From NCBI RefSeq assembly GCF_029784165.1, contig NC_073696.1, positions 103,036,065 through 103,100,064 on the forward strand: 64,000 nucleotides of DNA, read 5' to 3'. Each line of letters starts with the position of its first letter. Position 1 is the first letter of the stretch. The stretch is from Wyeomyia smithii. Taxonomy: Eukaryota; Arthropoda; Insecta; Diptera; Culicidae. The translations under genes were made by a program, and so were the position numbers. Below the pieces are notes generated by a model that saw only the letters and a list, made by a program, of their open reading frames with translations, made no database searches and was not told the origin of the DNA. Shown here one piece after another: positions 11,013 through 21,689 of the stretch.

Positions 11013-12434
11013 CTAGTGGATTAATTAGGCCACAATGTCTGATTTGGCAAACGTTTTTATTTGTTTCTTTCTTTTCGTTACGCAAGGTACTTACTAAATA
11101 GTCGCAGAAGGTGACAAAAGATGAATACAATTGAGCTCAACGTACAAAAACAAACAATCTGCAAACTCATGCTACTTAGTTCTGGTAATTGAATTTTTAA
11201 TGGGCTTTCAGTGTCATGTTTGTAAACCTTTTAGCAGTACACAAACCTCTAAGGTTACCAAAATTCAAGGGGAGACAGTTTGAGATACTTTTCGTTGTTT
11301 TGGATTAAGTAATTCATAACCTTTTTCAGTTCGTGTCGAGAGTAAAAAGTAGGTGGTGTAAGCTACTCGACGAACTCCAGTACCATTCGAACCAATGATT
11401 GTGTGGTACGATTCCATTTGCTTGACCAATACGTGCTGACACAAATATTTCGTAACTGTATCCATAGCGCAGTGTGACAGCGATTGCGGAATCCATCAAA
11501 GTTTCCTGATGCATATCTTCTCTTCCAAACTGATGCATCAAACCGTGAAGACGATTCGTGCAGGCTGCAGCAACAAAGACAATCCATCAAATAGTAACGG
11601 GTGTGACCAAATCGCTTTTTTGGTCAATCAAGCGAATCCCTGAAGGTCACAGTTACGGCCACGCTAAGTCGTTGACCGTTTTCACTAAATTATATGCCTA
11701 CAGCTATGATTTTCGATTTAATTCAAAGGAAAGAGATAGCGTGCAATAGTTAATCAACCTACCTTCTGTTGGTTCCACTAGTGGCCGGAAAGCGATGCAA
11801 ATTAAACCAATGACGGCCGCCTGAGGAACTACCCTAAAAGTATCGGATAGCTGCATCGCAAACTGGAACTTCGGAGCTAATCGTTTTTCCGCTCTCGATC
11901 AAGGAAATCAATCCGAACTGGATGTGTATTTTTCTGCCTTCCTCCGAAATCGACACCGATTACTTCGAGCACATTATCTCGGAAGTGAAACCTGGACTAA
12001 TCATCGTCACCTGAGACCCTCGTTCGGAGTCATCTACACAAACAGGTACCTGAAGCGATTAAGTAATAACTATACAGTATTTGCTGTGACTCGTCGCTAC
12101 CAATTGATGCCAGCTGACTAGGCAAACCATAAAAAACCTGTAGGAAATAACGGGGATGGTCTGACGTTGCGAAGGGTGTTGGCGGTAGCTTTAATGAACT
12201 GGTCTTCAGTCTTTCACTTTCACTCTCACGTTTGGTTACTGCATCGGGGTCGGCCGTCGGGTCGGTTTTGGTTCAGTCGTACAGACCTCGACTCACTTAC
12301 CCACTGCGGGTGAGGAAGTTTTCACTGTGAGCTAACAGAATCACGATTGTCTACCGGTTGGACTATTGCGATGCTTTGGCGCCAAGATGATGTTCGGATG
12401 ATGGGAATACATGAAGAGCGAGATTGTGTATTGT
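11013..12434. other. Mostly non-coding; possible decayed coding block on the minus strand at 11320-11900
   Basis: On the minus strand, 11541-11350 reads LRYGYSYEIFVSARIGQANG and neighbours in one frame, and 11890-11760 reads a hydrophobic stretch (DTFRVVPQAAVIGLICIAF). Both have a protein-like composition, but they are separated by stops and I do not recognise a family. They could be exons of an unknown gene, a pseudogene or chance. Nothing else supported. Confidence 0.25.
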
Positions 12435-12724
12435 TTGGAATGTTATGGGAAAATGTTGCTTTATTTTTATATCAATGTCAAAGTGTTGATAAAAAAATTA
12501 AAAATTTTTTACGTAACGTGTGGTCTGCAAAAAAGCAAAACCCTATAAAACATATCCATATTATTATGTAAATAATTCGATTGTTATTAACCAACTAAAC
12601 AACCAAAATTCGTACTTAATTAATGCATCAGGCGTTTACTTGCAAAAGGCCACCGCTTCTAACGGTGGATCAGCACCCAATTTGGCCAACAAATGAATGA
12701 GTAGTTTCAGATTACCGTCACCCG

Positions 12725-13782
12725 TAGTAGAGTAGAGTAGAATAGAGTAGAGTAGAGTAGAGTAGAGTAGAGTAGAGTAGAGTAGAGTGGAGTAGAGTAG
12801 AGTAGAGTAGAGTAGAGTAGAGTAGAGTAGAGTAGAGTAGAGTAGAGTAGAGTAGAGTAGAGTAGAGTAGAGTAGAGTAGAGTAGAGTAGAGTAGAGTAG
12901 AGTAGAGTAGAGTAGAGTAGAGTAGAGTAGAGTAGAGTAGAGTAGAGTAGAGTACAGTAGAGTACACTAGAGTAGAGTAGAGTAGAGTAGAGTAGAGTAG
13001 AGTAGAGTAGAGTAGAGTAGAGTAGAGTAGAGTAGAGTAGAGTAGAGTAGAGTAGAGTAGAGTAGAGTAGAGTAGAGTAGAGTAGAGTAGAGTAGAGTAG
13101 AGTAGAGTAGAGTAGAGTAGAGTAGAGTAGAGTAGAGTAGAGTAGAGTAGAGTAGAGTAGAGTAGAGTAGAGTAGAGTAGAGTAGAGTAGAGTAGAGTAG
13201 AGTAGAGTAGAGTAGAGTAGAGTAGAGTAGAGTAGAGTAGAGTAGAGTAGAGTAGAGTAGAGTAGAGTAGAGTAGAGTAGAGTAGAGTAGAGTAGAGTAG
13301 AGTAGAGTAGAGTAGAGTAGAGTAGAGTAGAGTAGAGTAGAGTAGAGTAGAGTAGAGTAGAGTAGAGTAGAGTAGAGTAGAGTAGAGTAGAGTAGAGTAG
13401 AGTAGAGTAGAGTAGAGTAGAGTAGAGTAGAGTAGAGTAGAGTAGAGTAGAGTAGAGTAGAGTAGAGTAGAGTAGAGTAGAGTAGAGTAGAGTAGAGTAG
13501 AGTAGAGTAGAGTAGAGTAGAGTAGAGTAGAGTAGAGTAGAGTAGAGTAGAGTAGAGTAGAGTAGAGTAGAGTAGAGTAGAGTAGAGTAGAGTAGAGTAG
13601 AGTAGAGTAGAGTAGAGTAGAGTAGAGTAGAGTAGAGTAGAGTAGAGTAGAGTAGAGTAGAGTAGAGTAGAGTAGAGTAGAGTAGAGTAGAGTAGAGTAG
13701 AGTAGAGTAGAGTAGAGTAGAGTAGAGTAGAGTAGAGTAGAGTAGAGTAGAGTAGAGTAGAGTAGAATAGAGTAGAGTAGAG
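12725..13782. repeat. Pentanucleotide satellite (TAGAG)n, about 211 units
   Basis: Same pentamer, phase and left junction (cacccgtagtag) as the array at 8418. Rare variants occur near 12740 (aatag), 12787 (tggag), 12953-12968 (tacag, tacactag) and 13765; the long central part is invariant. Stop-free minus frames of repeating S-T-L-L-Y are artefacts. Confidence 0.97.
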
Positions 13783-14050
13783 CAAGCAATTACTATGTGA
13801 CACTTTGACGATAGTTGACGCGTTTTGACAATGACTAGAGGCACTAAATTTCACAGGAATTGTTAAAAAGTTATAATCTTTCTAGGGCAACTATTTCGAG
13901 CTTTGGGGCCGCATTTTTTTCGCTTTTGTAGATCAATGTAATACTTTTGTCCATTAAAAATATATACGCCGTTAGAAAACTTGAAACAAAAATTATTTGG
14001 TAATTTTAACTTTTTTATTTCCAATTTTTTCAAGTTCGAACAACTAGGGC

Positions 14051-14528
14051 CAGTGCCTTAGAATATCAATGTTTATTCATGAGTAGATGAATTGAATCAA
14101 TCTCAGTGTCAGCACATTTATTCTCTGATGCAACTCAGTAACCTATGTTCATTGCGACGATGCATGAATATCGTTTCTCATATTCAATGACAGAACAGTG
14201 GAATGAATATCAAAAGCCTCGTAATGATATTCAAAGAAGCTTCGGTGATTATCAATCCAAGTAGTGCAAATCTGTTCAGAAGCTGTACACTGCCCAGTAA
14301 AGTATAAATGGTCGAATAAGGTTAATTTTGATTTTCACTATTTTGATATGATTTTTATTTTTGACGATCAAAATATCAACACGAGTGTTTAAGTTTATCT
14401 TGTCGGTGTTCACCGGTTTTTTTGGTATCATGAATATCAACGGTTGCATGGGTAGTATGATTATCAATATAAAGACGGCTGAAAATCGTTGCTTTTGAAT
14501 ATCATGACAGTGAATATTCTCAGCACTG
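14051..14528. mobile_element. hAT-like MITE inserted in duplicated unit B
   Basis: Inverted ends begin cagtgcc...gaatatc and close as ...gaatattctcagcactg. The flanks actagggc (14043-14050) and attaaggc (14529-14536) are an 8-bp duplication with two differences. The empty site in unit A reads attagggc. An 8-bp duplication with CAGTG ends fits the hAT superfamily. Non-coding. Confidence 0.75.
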
Positions 14529-14873
14529 ATTAAGGCAAACGCTCCTATATTAATGTTAATACCTACTTTCATCTCATCACTCTTTTTTGTCTAGTTTATC
14601 GTCAAATTTCGTCACATTTTCTAAGTAAAACAAATCGAGAGGTCAAATTATCTTCTTGAAAATTCAAGGAAATTTGCAGTTAAAATGAACAAAAGAGAGT
14701 TATGACTATTTTACGGTATATATATTTTTCGGAAACAAAATTATCCTCTACAACTTTGTATAAAACGTCACACTGACTAAACAAACCATTTTATCTCTAA
14801 AAATATTTCTATTCGTCAATACCATTTTCATTCAAGCCCTTTCTAAAAATGAGTCGGGATTCAAAAAATGTTT

Positions 14874-16139
14874 TGTTTTGAGAGATTATCTGCAATTGTA
14901 TATGAAATTACCAGAGTCCAGAGAATACTCGTAGATTTATTGTATTACTCTAAAAGAAAATAGGATATTGGAGGTTATTTTGTTCATACTTGAGTAAGTA
15001 ATACTCACTGCTTTTGAGTAAGTAATATACAAATTTTCTTAATTACATCACAAGCATACAACAACATAACAGAGCCCAATTATTTGTAATTTCAAATCTT
15101 TTTCCAGATGTTGCATTGCTCCGAAAATAATATAAGTTATCATCAGCTAACGATCATGACCATTCACTACCATTTGTCTTCGGTTACGTTGGACCCACAT
15201 AATGCACATATGTTTTCTTTTGGAGAAATCAAGTCAAATTATTGTAACGTCATCCGCAGACAACAAACTCGTTTCGGCAGCGCGATGCTCTGCTCATCAC
15301 TTATTTAACCATTTTCCACTTCTAGCCAAGTTCGCAATTGTTATATTTTTCTCCGAGCACTGTTTTGCACCGCAACTATTACTTCATCATAATCACTAAG
15401 CGAACATTTCCATGCAATACCCGCAATGAACACCGCCAATTGGTTAGCAGTCGCGACCAAGACAACAAACTGTCTTCACGATTCGCTTCCTCTTTTCAGC
15501 AACCCGCCTCGTTGAGGCTATTACCCCCCAGGCCCCCATACACGAAACTAAAAGAAAAAAACAAAATAAAAAAACGACAATGATTGCAACATATTTGCCT
15601 CGTATGCTCGAGTGCTGTTTGAGCTCTGGCACCGATAAATGCATTAACCGGCGATGCTGATGATGCATTGAGACCCACATGCGATCAAACTATCCTCCAA
15701 TGCACCCGACCTGCCTCAACAGCACACCATCCCCGAAATTTCATTTTCAACAGCACGTTGTGGCCCAGAAAACTTGTTATCACTGAACCACATTTTTGCA
15801 GTTCCGTTTACACCCCGTACCGTGTGACCGTGGTTACGCGATCGTAGGCCAGTCAATGAAAGTTACACACAAACACACAGCCAAAAAAAATACGATCGCG
15901 CACGCGGGTTCGAGACGATACTCCGAACAAATCGACGGTTGAGGAAAAACTGAATCGCACGCGTTCGCGGGCTCCACCAGTGCCTAACCTGCAGTGGCCA
16001 CCGTCGCTACTAAATAGTGGTGGAGCAGACAGCATACATACCCAACTCACCGGCTTCAGTTTGTCGGAGTTCGAGTGCTGTCTATGCATTTTTTTCTCTT
16101 CTGTGAGTTTCGACTGAACCTCTTAACTCTGATTGTAAA
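14874..16139. other. No gene or bounded element seen
   Basis: AT-rich DNA with short chance frames only. A somewhat GC-richer patch at 15480-16060 holds no frame I can defend. Confidence 0.4.
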
Positions 16140-17155
16140 GACACGGACAATTTGTGGCACTACTGGTCAGTCAAATCTTGAATGAAGATTTACGTTCTCT
16201 AAGCAGATGGCTGAAGTATAAGCAATTGAAATTGAATATTGATAAAACTAAATTTATGATTTTCTCGCGCACCGTGGTAAATGACGATGTCTCTGTTATA
16301 ATAGATGTTGAGACAATTGGTCGCGTTCGGGAGATTAAATATCTTGGCGTGATTATTGATGACAACCTAAAGTTCAACGCTCACATTGACAATGTTATCA
16401 AGAAAATTGCCAAGAAGTATGGAATATTATGCCGTTTGAAAAACGAATTAACAATTAGTAGTAAAATACAGCTATACAAGTCAATCATCTCGCCCCATTT
16501 GGATTTTTGCCCTACCTTTTTGTATTTGGCCAATAACACACAATTATTGAGGTTACAGCGTTTGCAGAATAGAATAATGCGTTTGATTTTAAATTGTGAT
16601 AGATTAACTTTCTCTGCTTTCATTTTGGACGCTTTGCAATGGTTATCCGTGAAGCAACGAATTGTATATTTGTCTATGGTGTTCATTTTTAAAATAATTA
16701 ATGGTTTGCTACCTCAATATTTGTGTGATCGAATTGAAAGAGGAAGTGATTTTCATAGATAAAACACTAGAAACGCGGATGAAATAAGAACACCTTTCTT
16801 TTTAACCAGAGCTTCACAGAATTCATTATTTTATAAAGGTATAATTTTTTTCAATTCGATGCCAAGACATGTTAAACGTGCACCAACACTTGCGGAGTTC
16901 AAGAGACAATGTATTTCACACGTGAAAGTTTCTGTTGTACAGAACGAAATTTAAAAGCTTTTAACAATGACGAGAGTGACGATGTGAATCAAGTAAACAG
17001 TTTTTGAAGAAGTTTATATCTGGAAATGGAATCAGTTCGTTTTTTTGTATAACTGATTGAAATTGTGATTACATTAATTATCTATAGATAAATCGTCCAG
17101 CTCAAACCTTTGTAGGGGTATGTGGCGGGACCATCATCATCATCATCATCACAAA
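16140..17155 (+). pseudogene. 5'-truncated CR1/Jockey-type non-LTR reverse transcriptase, 3' end
   Basis: From about 16154 the frame encodes the end of a reverse transcriptase: a LNxxKTKFMIFSR-type block, then IKYLGVIIDDNLKFNAHI, then a tail with LQRLQNRIMRLIL and ALQWLSVKQRI. A stop at 16760 (gataa) interrupts it; homologous coding then continues to about 16951 (MPRHVKRAPTLAEFKRQ). The 3' region ends in an (atc)n run at 17140-17152, as in many CR1-like elements. The palm with the catalytic Asp residues is missing. This is a dead-on-arrival copy. Confidence 0.75.
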
Positions 17156-17611
17156 TGTTTGGGCTGTGAGTTTGGGGATTTCCGTTAAATTCAGTAGTGT
17201 TATTAAAGTTCAATTAGTGCGGTAAGAGAAAATCATAAGTGCTACAATAATTGTTTATATAGTTGGTAAGCAAACTCTTACATGGCAGCAACTGTGATGC
17301 AATGAGGGGTATGTCGTTAAATAAATTTGATGCTTGTTTTGCCACATTTGGAAGAATTTAATGTTTTAGCAACAGAATGATGATGGTGTCGAAATTTGAG
17401 ATCACTTTTTTTATAAGAATTGACAAGATGAATTAATTCTTTCATCTCTTAGTGGCTTTTCTGCCATAGAGAATAGTAAGTCATGTAACATTTTTCGTTT
17501 ATTTCGTTCGAAGAATCATGAGAAAGGTGAGCTCATCAGGGCTAAAAATTGCTTGACCTGCTTATAAAAAACGACAATTTCAACGGAACAACTGTTTCAT
17601 TCTTCGATATA

Positions 17612-18179
17612 CTGCCAGTAATCGCATAATTGTAACAATCGGCATTTCATGGATTTCGCGTTTTTTATTGGGAAGTGCTTCAAATAGTATGTACTTTTTA
17701 CATCTGAAAAAATATGCTTATGTTTGTTTGAAAAAAGTCGTAAAAATACCAACTTGTTTTGCCACGTAGCGTAATAACCGCATAATTGTCACACTGCTTA
17801 ACTTTTTTAACTTTTTTGTCAAAAGAGCATCCATCCAAATCTACATCCTTTGGAACTCGAAGGTTATTTTGGTCTGGTAACCGTTTCTGATTCGTTTCTG
17901 TTGTTCAGCTCATTTCCACTGTAATATATTCCAAAAGTAGTTTGAAAGTGACGGCATCAAATATACTATTATTGATAAAAAAAAAAAACAATTTGACTTC
18001 AAAAGTAATCTTCAATGTATTCATAGTGTAAAGTAGTTCTTTCTTCATGATACTGAGTATAATTAAACTGTCTATTTGCAAGAATTTAATGAAAACAATG
18101 CATTTAAGGTCAAAATATAAAAGTGTTATTTGTTCGAACAAATGTTTCGCAAATGTTACAATTATGCGGTTATGGGCAG
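17612..18179. mobile_element. MITE with TA duplication, inserted next to mariner relic
   Basis: Ends ctgccagtaatcgcataattg and ...caattatgcggttatgggcag are inverted repeats, flanked by TA at 17610-17611 and 18180-18181. A second internal block (ataaccgcataattgtcac, about 17770) repeats the end motif. This fits a Tc1/mariner or pogo-type non-autonomous element. Confidence 0.75.
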
Positions 18180-18345
18180 TATAGTATCCATCTAAAGCAA
18201 TGCGATTATTGTAGCGGTCTAGTCGAAAACAATCATTCGAGGCTACATCTACCGAATACAAAGGAATGAAATTCTTAAATTTGCCGGTCATATCGCTAGC
18301 AGAATTGGCGGTAGCGTTGTCTTGGTGAAAGAGCACTTTTTTCAC
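18180..18345 (-). pseudogene. Mariner (DD34D-type) transposase relic
   Basis: The minus strand reads KKVLFHQDNA, then a YS-x-D-x-A-x-x-D-x-F-like stretch (YSVDVASNDCFR), then RYNNRIALDGYY. The HQDNA block holds the second catalytic Asp of mariners, and the RYN-x-x-I-AL-x-G block is a typical mariner C-terminus. Residues between them are missing, so an internal deletion joined the catalytic block to the tail. Confidence 0.65.
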
Positions 18346-18837
18346 TTCACTACACGCAGTCGTTTGGGTTAAATTTCAACGTTCAATCGGTCTAATAATA
18401 TCGTTTACTAGCTGACCCGGCCTGCTTCGTCCCACCCATTTTTTTCTCCATTTAAATATTTTTTCTTCTAATTGATTCCACACACTCCCAAAAACTAACC
18501 TTGCGATTTGTTCATAGTGTGGAAATGCATGACGAATCGGATATTAGATAGATTCAAATTTAAAACGCAATTCGTTTGAAATGAATAGTTTATCGGAATC
18601 AGAAGATCATCGTTTTGACTTTGCCTTTCAGTATCGTACTATTGTAATACAATAGTTTAAAGGTGCTGTACATCCAATCTTGATTACGATGGACTATTTT
18701 GCATCAATATGTTGATATCAATAGCTTTCATCTAACACTAATTAGGTTATTCTAATTCTATGAGAATAAAAAAATGGTCCTGAGAAGATTCAAAATGGCA
18801 TCTGGGGTCAATTTTCTCGGCTTCCGTGCATAACTCG

Positions 18838-20680
18838 ATTATTGAAAAATCCGCATTGGGTGGTTTTCGGTCATTTTCGGCTATTTTTCAGACATTGGAA
18901 GTCGTCATCTTGGATTTTGAAATAACATATGGGTCATTCCATGCGAAGTGTACATGCCACTTGGACACGACCATCACAGATTTTGCTCAAAGTTGGGGGA
19001 ATTATTCATCTACTGTCTCTTTGGAAAAATCCCAATTTTTGTGTCGATTGGAATACCCCCAGCTCTGCAGGACCCCCTCTTTAGGCGTCGTACACAAATA
19101 ACGTAACGCTAAAAATCTAGATTTCTGACCCCCTCCCCCCCTTTGTTACGATAGGTAACGTTCGATTTGACTCCCTCCCTAAAATTATGTAACACTGAAC
19201 AGCCTGACCCCCCTCCAAAATTTTCAATTACAAGCAAACATCACAGTTACGTAGCTGTCTCTACTACTCCCACCCTCGCCCCCCTACGTAACAATAGGTA
19301 ACACAGACTTTACCCCCCCCCCCCCTCTTCATGCGTTACGTAATTTGTGTACGAGGCCTCATTGCAAAGTCACGCAATTTTTGTCAAAAATCTCTTTTAC
19401 TTTTTCTTACAATTCATAGACGTGAGATGTCGGAAAAATACTGATAGACGATTTTTTGAGAAAATAAACCAAGGAACCCAGAAAAAATATAACTTTTGAC
19501 CAGAAGTGTTGCCAGATAAATTATTTTTGTATTTGAAAACTAAAATTACATTTTTCGGCAAATGCAGCCATTTTTATTTTAAATTTAATATCATCGTGTT
19601 CCTTGGAAAATTTTACGTAAAAAACAACTATCATCCCGAGGTAGTATGAGCCAATCTCGAGATATACATATCTACGAAAATAGTTGTAAGATTCGTAATT
19701 GTTTTATTTAATGATTTATAGACATAAGACACCCGAAAAATTGTAGTAGGTGAATTTTGAAGAAAATAAACCAAGGAATCCAGAAAAAATATAATTTTTG
19801 ACCGGAAGTGTTAGCAGATAGATTATTTTTGTATTTTAAAACTAAATTTGCACTTTTCGGCCAATGCAGCTAACCACGGGGTGATAAGTGTTACTTACGT
19901 AAAATTTTCCAAGAAATACGATGAAATCATCAAATTTAAAATAAAATTAGCTGCATTTGACGAAAAATGCAAATTTATTTTCAAAATACAAAAAAAAATC
20001 TATCTGCTAACACTTCCGGTCAAATAAATTTTTTTTCTGGATTCCTTGGTTTATTTTCTTCAAAATTCACCTATCACTATTTTTCGGGTGCCTTATGTCT
20101 ATAAATCATTAAATAAAATAATTACGAATCTTACAACTATTTTCGCAAAAATGTTATATCTCGAGATTGGCTAATATTTCCTCGGGATGATAGTTGTTTC
20201 TCACGTAAAATTTTCCGAGGAACACGATGAAATTATCAAATTTAAAATAAAAATGGCTGCATTTGCCGAAAAATGTAAATTTAGTTTTCAAATACAAAAA
20301 TAATTTATCTGGCAACATTTCCGGTCAAAACTTACATTTTTTCTGAATTCCTTGGTTTATTTTCTTTAAAAATCATCTATCAGTCTTTTCCGGACATCTT
20401 ACGTCTATGAATTGTAAGAAAAAGAAAAAAGAGATTTTGAACAAAAAATGCGTGACTTTGCAATAAACAAGGGTTCCGCAGAGCTGGGGGTATTCCAATC
20501 GACACCAAATTTGGGATTTTTCTGAAGTGACAGTAGATGAATAATTCTCCCAACTTTGAGCAAAATCTGTGATGGTCATGTCCAAGTTTGTGCTTTTTCG
20601 TGGTCACTTCGTATGGAATGACCCATATGGAGTCGATTTTTTGTCTCTGAGCATTATTCTGGTTTTGGAAAAATCCATTT
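18838..20680. repeat. Long imperfect palindrome (about 1.8 kb)
   Basis: The left arm (18838-19890) and right arm (19890-20680) are reverse complements over most of their length. Example: cccccagctctgc near 19056 pairs with gcagagctggggg near 20478. Each arm also holds a diverged direct repeat of about 300 bp (aaaataaaccaaggaa at 19460 and 19763), so four related units are arranged head-to-tail and then inverted. The left arm is longer because of the 278-bp insertion at 19083-19360. Confidence 0.8.
19083..19360. mobile_element. MITE inserted in one palindrome arm
   Basis: About 278 bp with inverted ends (aggcgtcgtacacaaat and atttgtgtacgaggcct), plus inner gttacgtaa blocks and C-rich runs. 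The opposite palindrome arm keeps the uninterrupted sequence at the equivalent point, so this is a clean insertion relative to the arm. Confidence 0.75.
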
Positions 20681-21472
20681 TGGATGGTTTGCGCCAATTT
20701 TGAGCTGCTTTCCAGAAATCGGAAGCCACCATCTTAGGATTTAAAATGCTGTCTGGAGTTGATTTTAGGATTTTTCGTTTCATTCTGATTCTGGGAATAC
20801 CCATATTGGGTGGTTGAAACCGGATATCATCATATTGGATTTCAAAATGACATATGGAGTCAACTGCTGACCTCTTGGCATCCTTCTGTTTCCGGAGTTA
20901 CCAATATTGGTCATTTTAGGTTGTTCTCCAGAAAACGAAAGTCGCCATCTTGAATTTGAAAACAGCAACTTAACTCGATTTTCTACTTCTTGGCATCATT
21001 CTGGTTCAGGAAATACCAATATTGGGTGTTATTTGGCCATTATGAACTGTTATATAGAAACCGAAAGTTGACACATTGGATTTAAAAATCGATCGATTTC
21101 TTGCTGCTGCGCATCGTTTAAATTTTTCCGCAAAACAAACTTGTGTTTCATTTTTATGGCACTACACTTCCCTTCACGAGTACGAAGTCTAAAATCCTCA
21201 TTTTCTAATTTTGGTTTCATTTGCTCTATTAACTCTCGAGTAATGCAATAATTTGTGTTTCGTTTGTATGAGACACTCTACTTTCAGAGGAGCGAGGAGG
21301 TAAAACCATCACAGAAACATTTTTTGTACTAAAACCGTCATAAACGAAATTTGGCTCCATTTGCTTGATTCGTTCTCGAGTTACACGGAAATTTGTGTTT
21401 TTCTTTGTATGGGAGCCAAGTCAATAAGACAGACAGACAGCACTCCGTTTTTATATGTATATATTCATTGTA

Positions 21473-21638
21473 GCGAACCTATACATTAGAGAAATGACAA
21501 GACACTCACCGTTAAGGCAACTGTCAACATCAAAACGGGCGAGCTGTATAAATTTGCATTGCCGTTATCCGTTTTGATGTTGACAGTTGCCTTAACGGTG
21601 AGTGTCTTGTCATTTCTCTAATGTATATGTAGGTTCGC
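21473..21638. mobile_element. 166-bp hairpin MITE, TA duplication
   Basis: Two arms of about 65 bp are nearly exact reverse complements around a 30-bp loop, starting gcgaacctatacattagaga and ending with its complement. The right arm has one extra 4-bp step. TA flanks lie on both sides. The near-perfect arms suggest a young insertion. Confidence 0.85.
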
Positions 21639-21689
21639 TAATTCATTTTAAGGATCTCAAAACATGCTGGGTAATACTTTATAGGGTAA

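Larger units (their letters stand above)
12435..14873. repeat. Duplicated unit, copy B, with a larger TAGAG array and a hAT-like insertion
   Basis: Matches copy A (8127-10019) on both sides of the array. The array runs straight into gcaagcaattactatgtgac, so about 170 bp present in copy A is missing here. A 478-bp inverted-repeat element (14051-14528) interrupts the right flank. Confidence 0.8.
18410..21472. repeat. Composite mosquito-type repeat of unknown class
   Basis: The left edge reads agctgacccggcctgcttcg and the right end has a gacagacagacag block followed by tttttatatgtatata. From memory, elements with these two ends are common in mosquito genomes. Two diverged units of about 130 bp (tttggtttcatttgctctatt near 21210; tttggctccatttgcttgatt near 21350) sit before the right end. 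The middle is taken up by the long palindrome 18838-20680. No coding capacity. Confidence 0.5.

Noticed and set aside
12636..13854. Frames of 295-402 codons over the second TAGAG array
   Set aside because: Same artefact of a stop-free pentamer; no gene signal.
15108..15583. Overlapping plus-strand frames as small genes
   Set aside because: No signal peptide, domain or codon pattern, and stops are spaced as expected by chance in this base composition.
17137..17155. Atc/cat run as an independent microsatellite locus
   Set aside because: It directly follows the CR1/Jockey-like 3' end and is best read as that element's tail.
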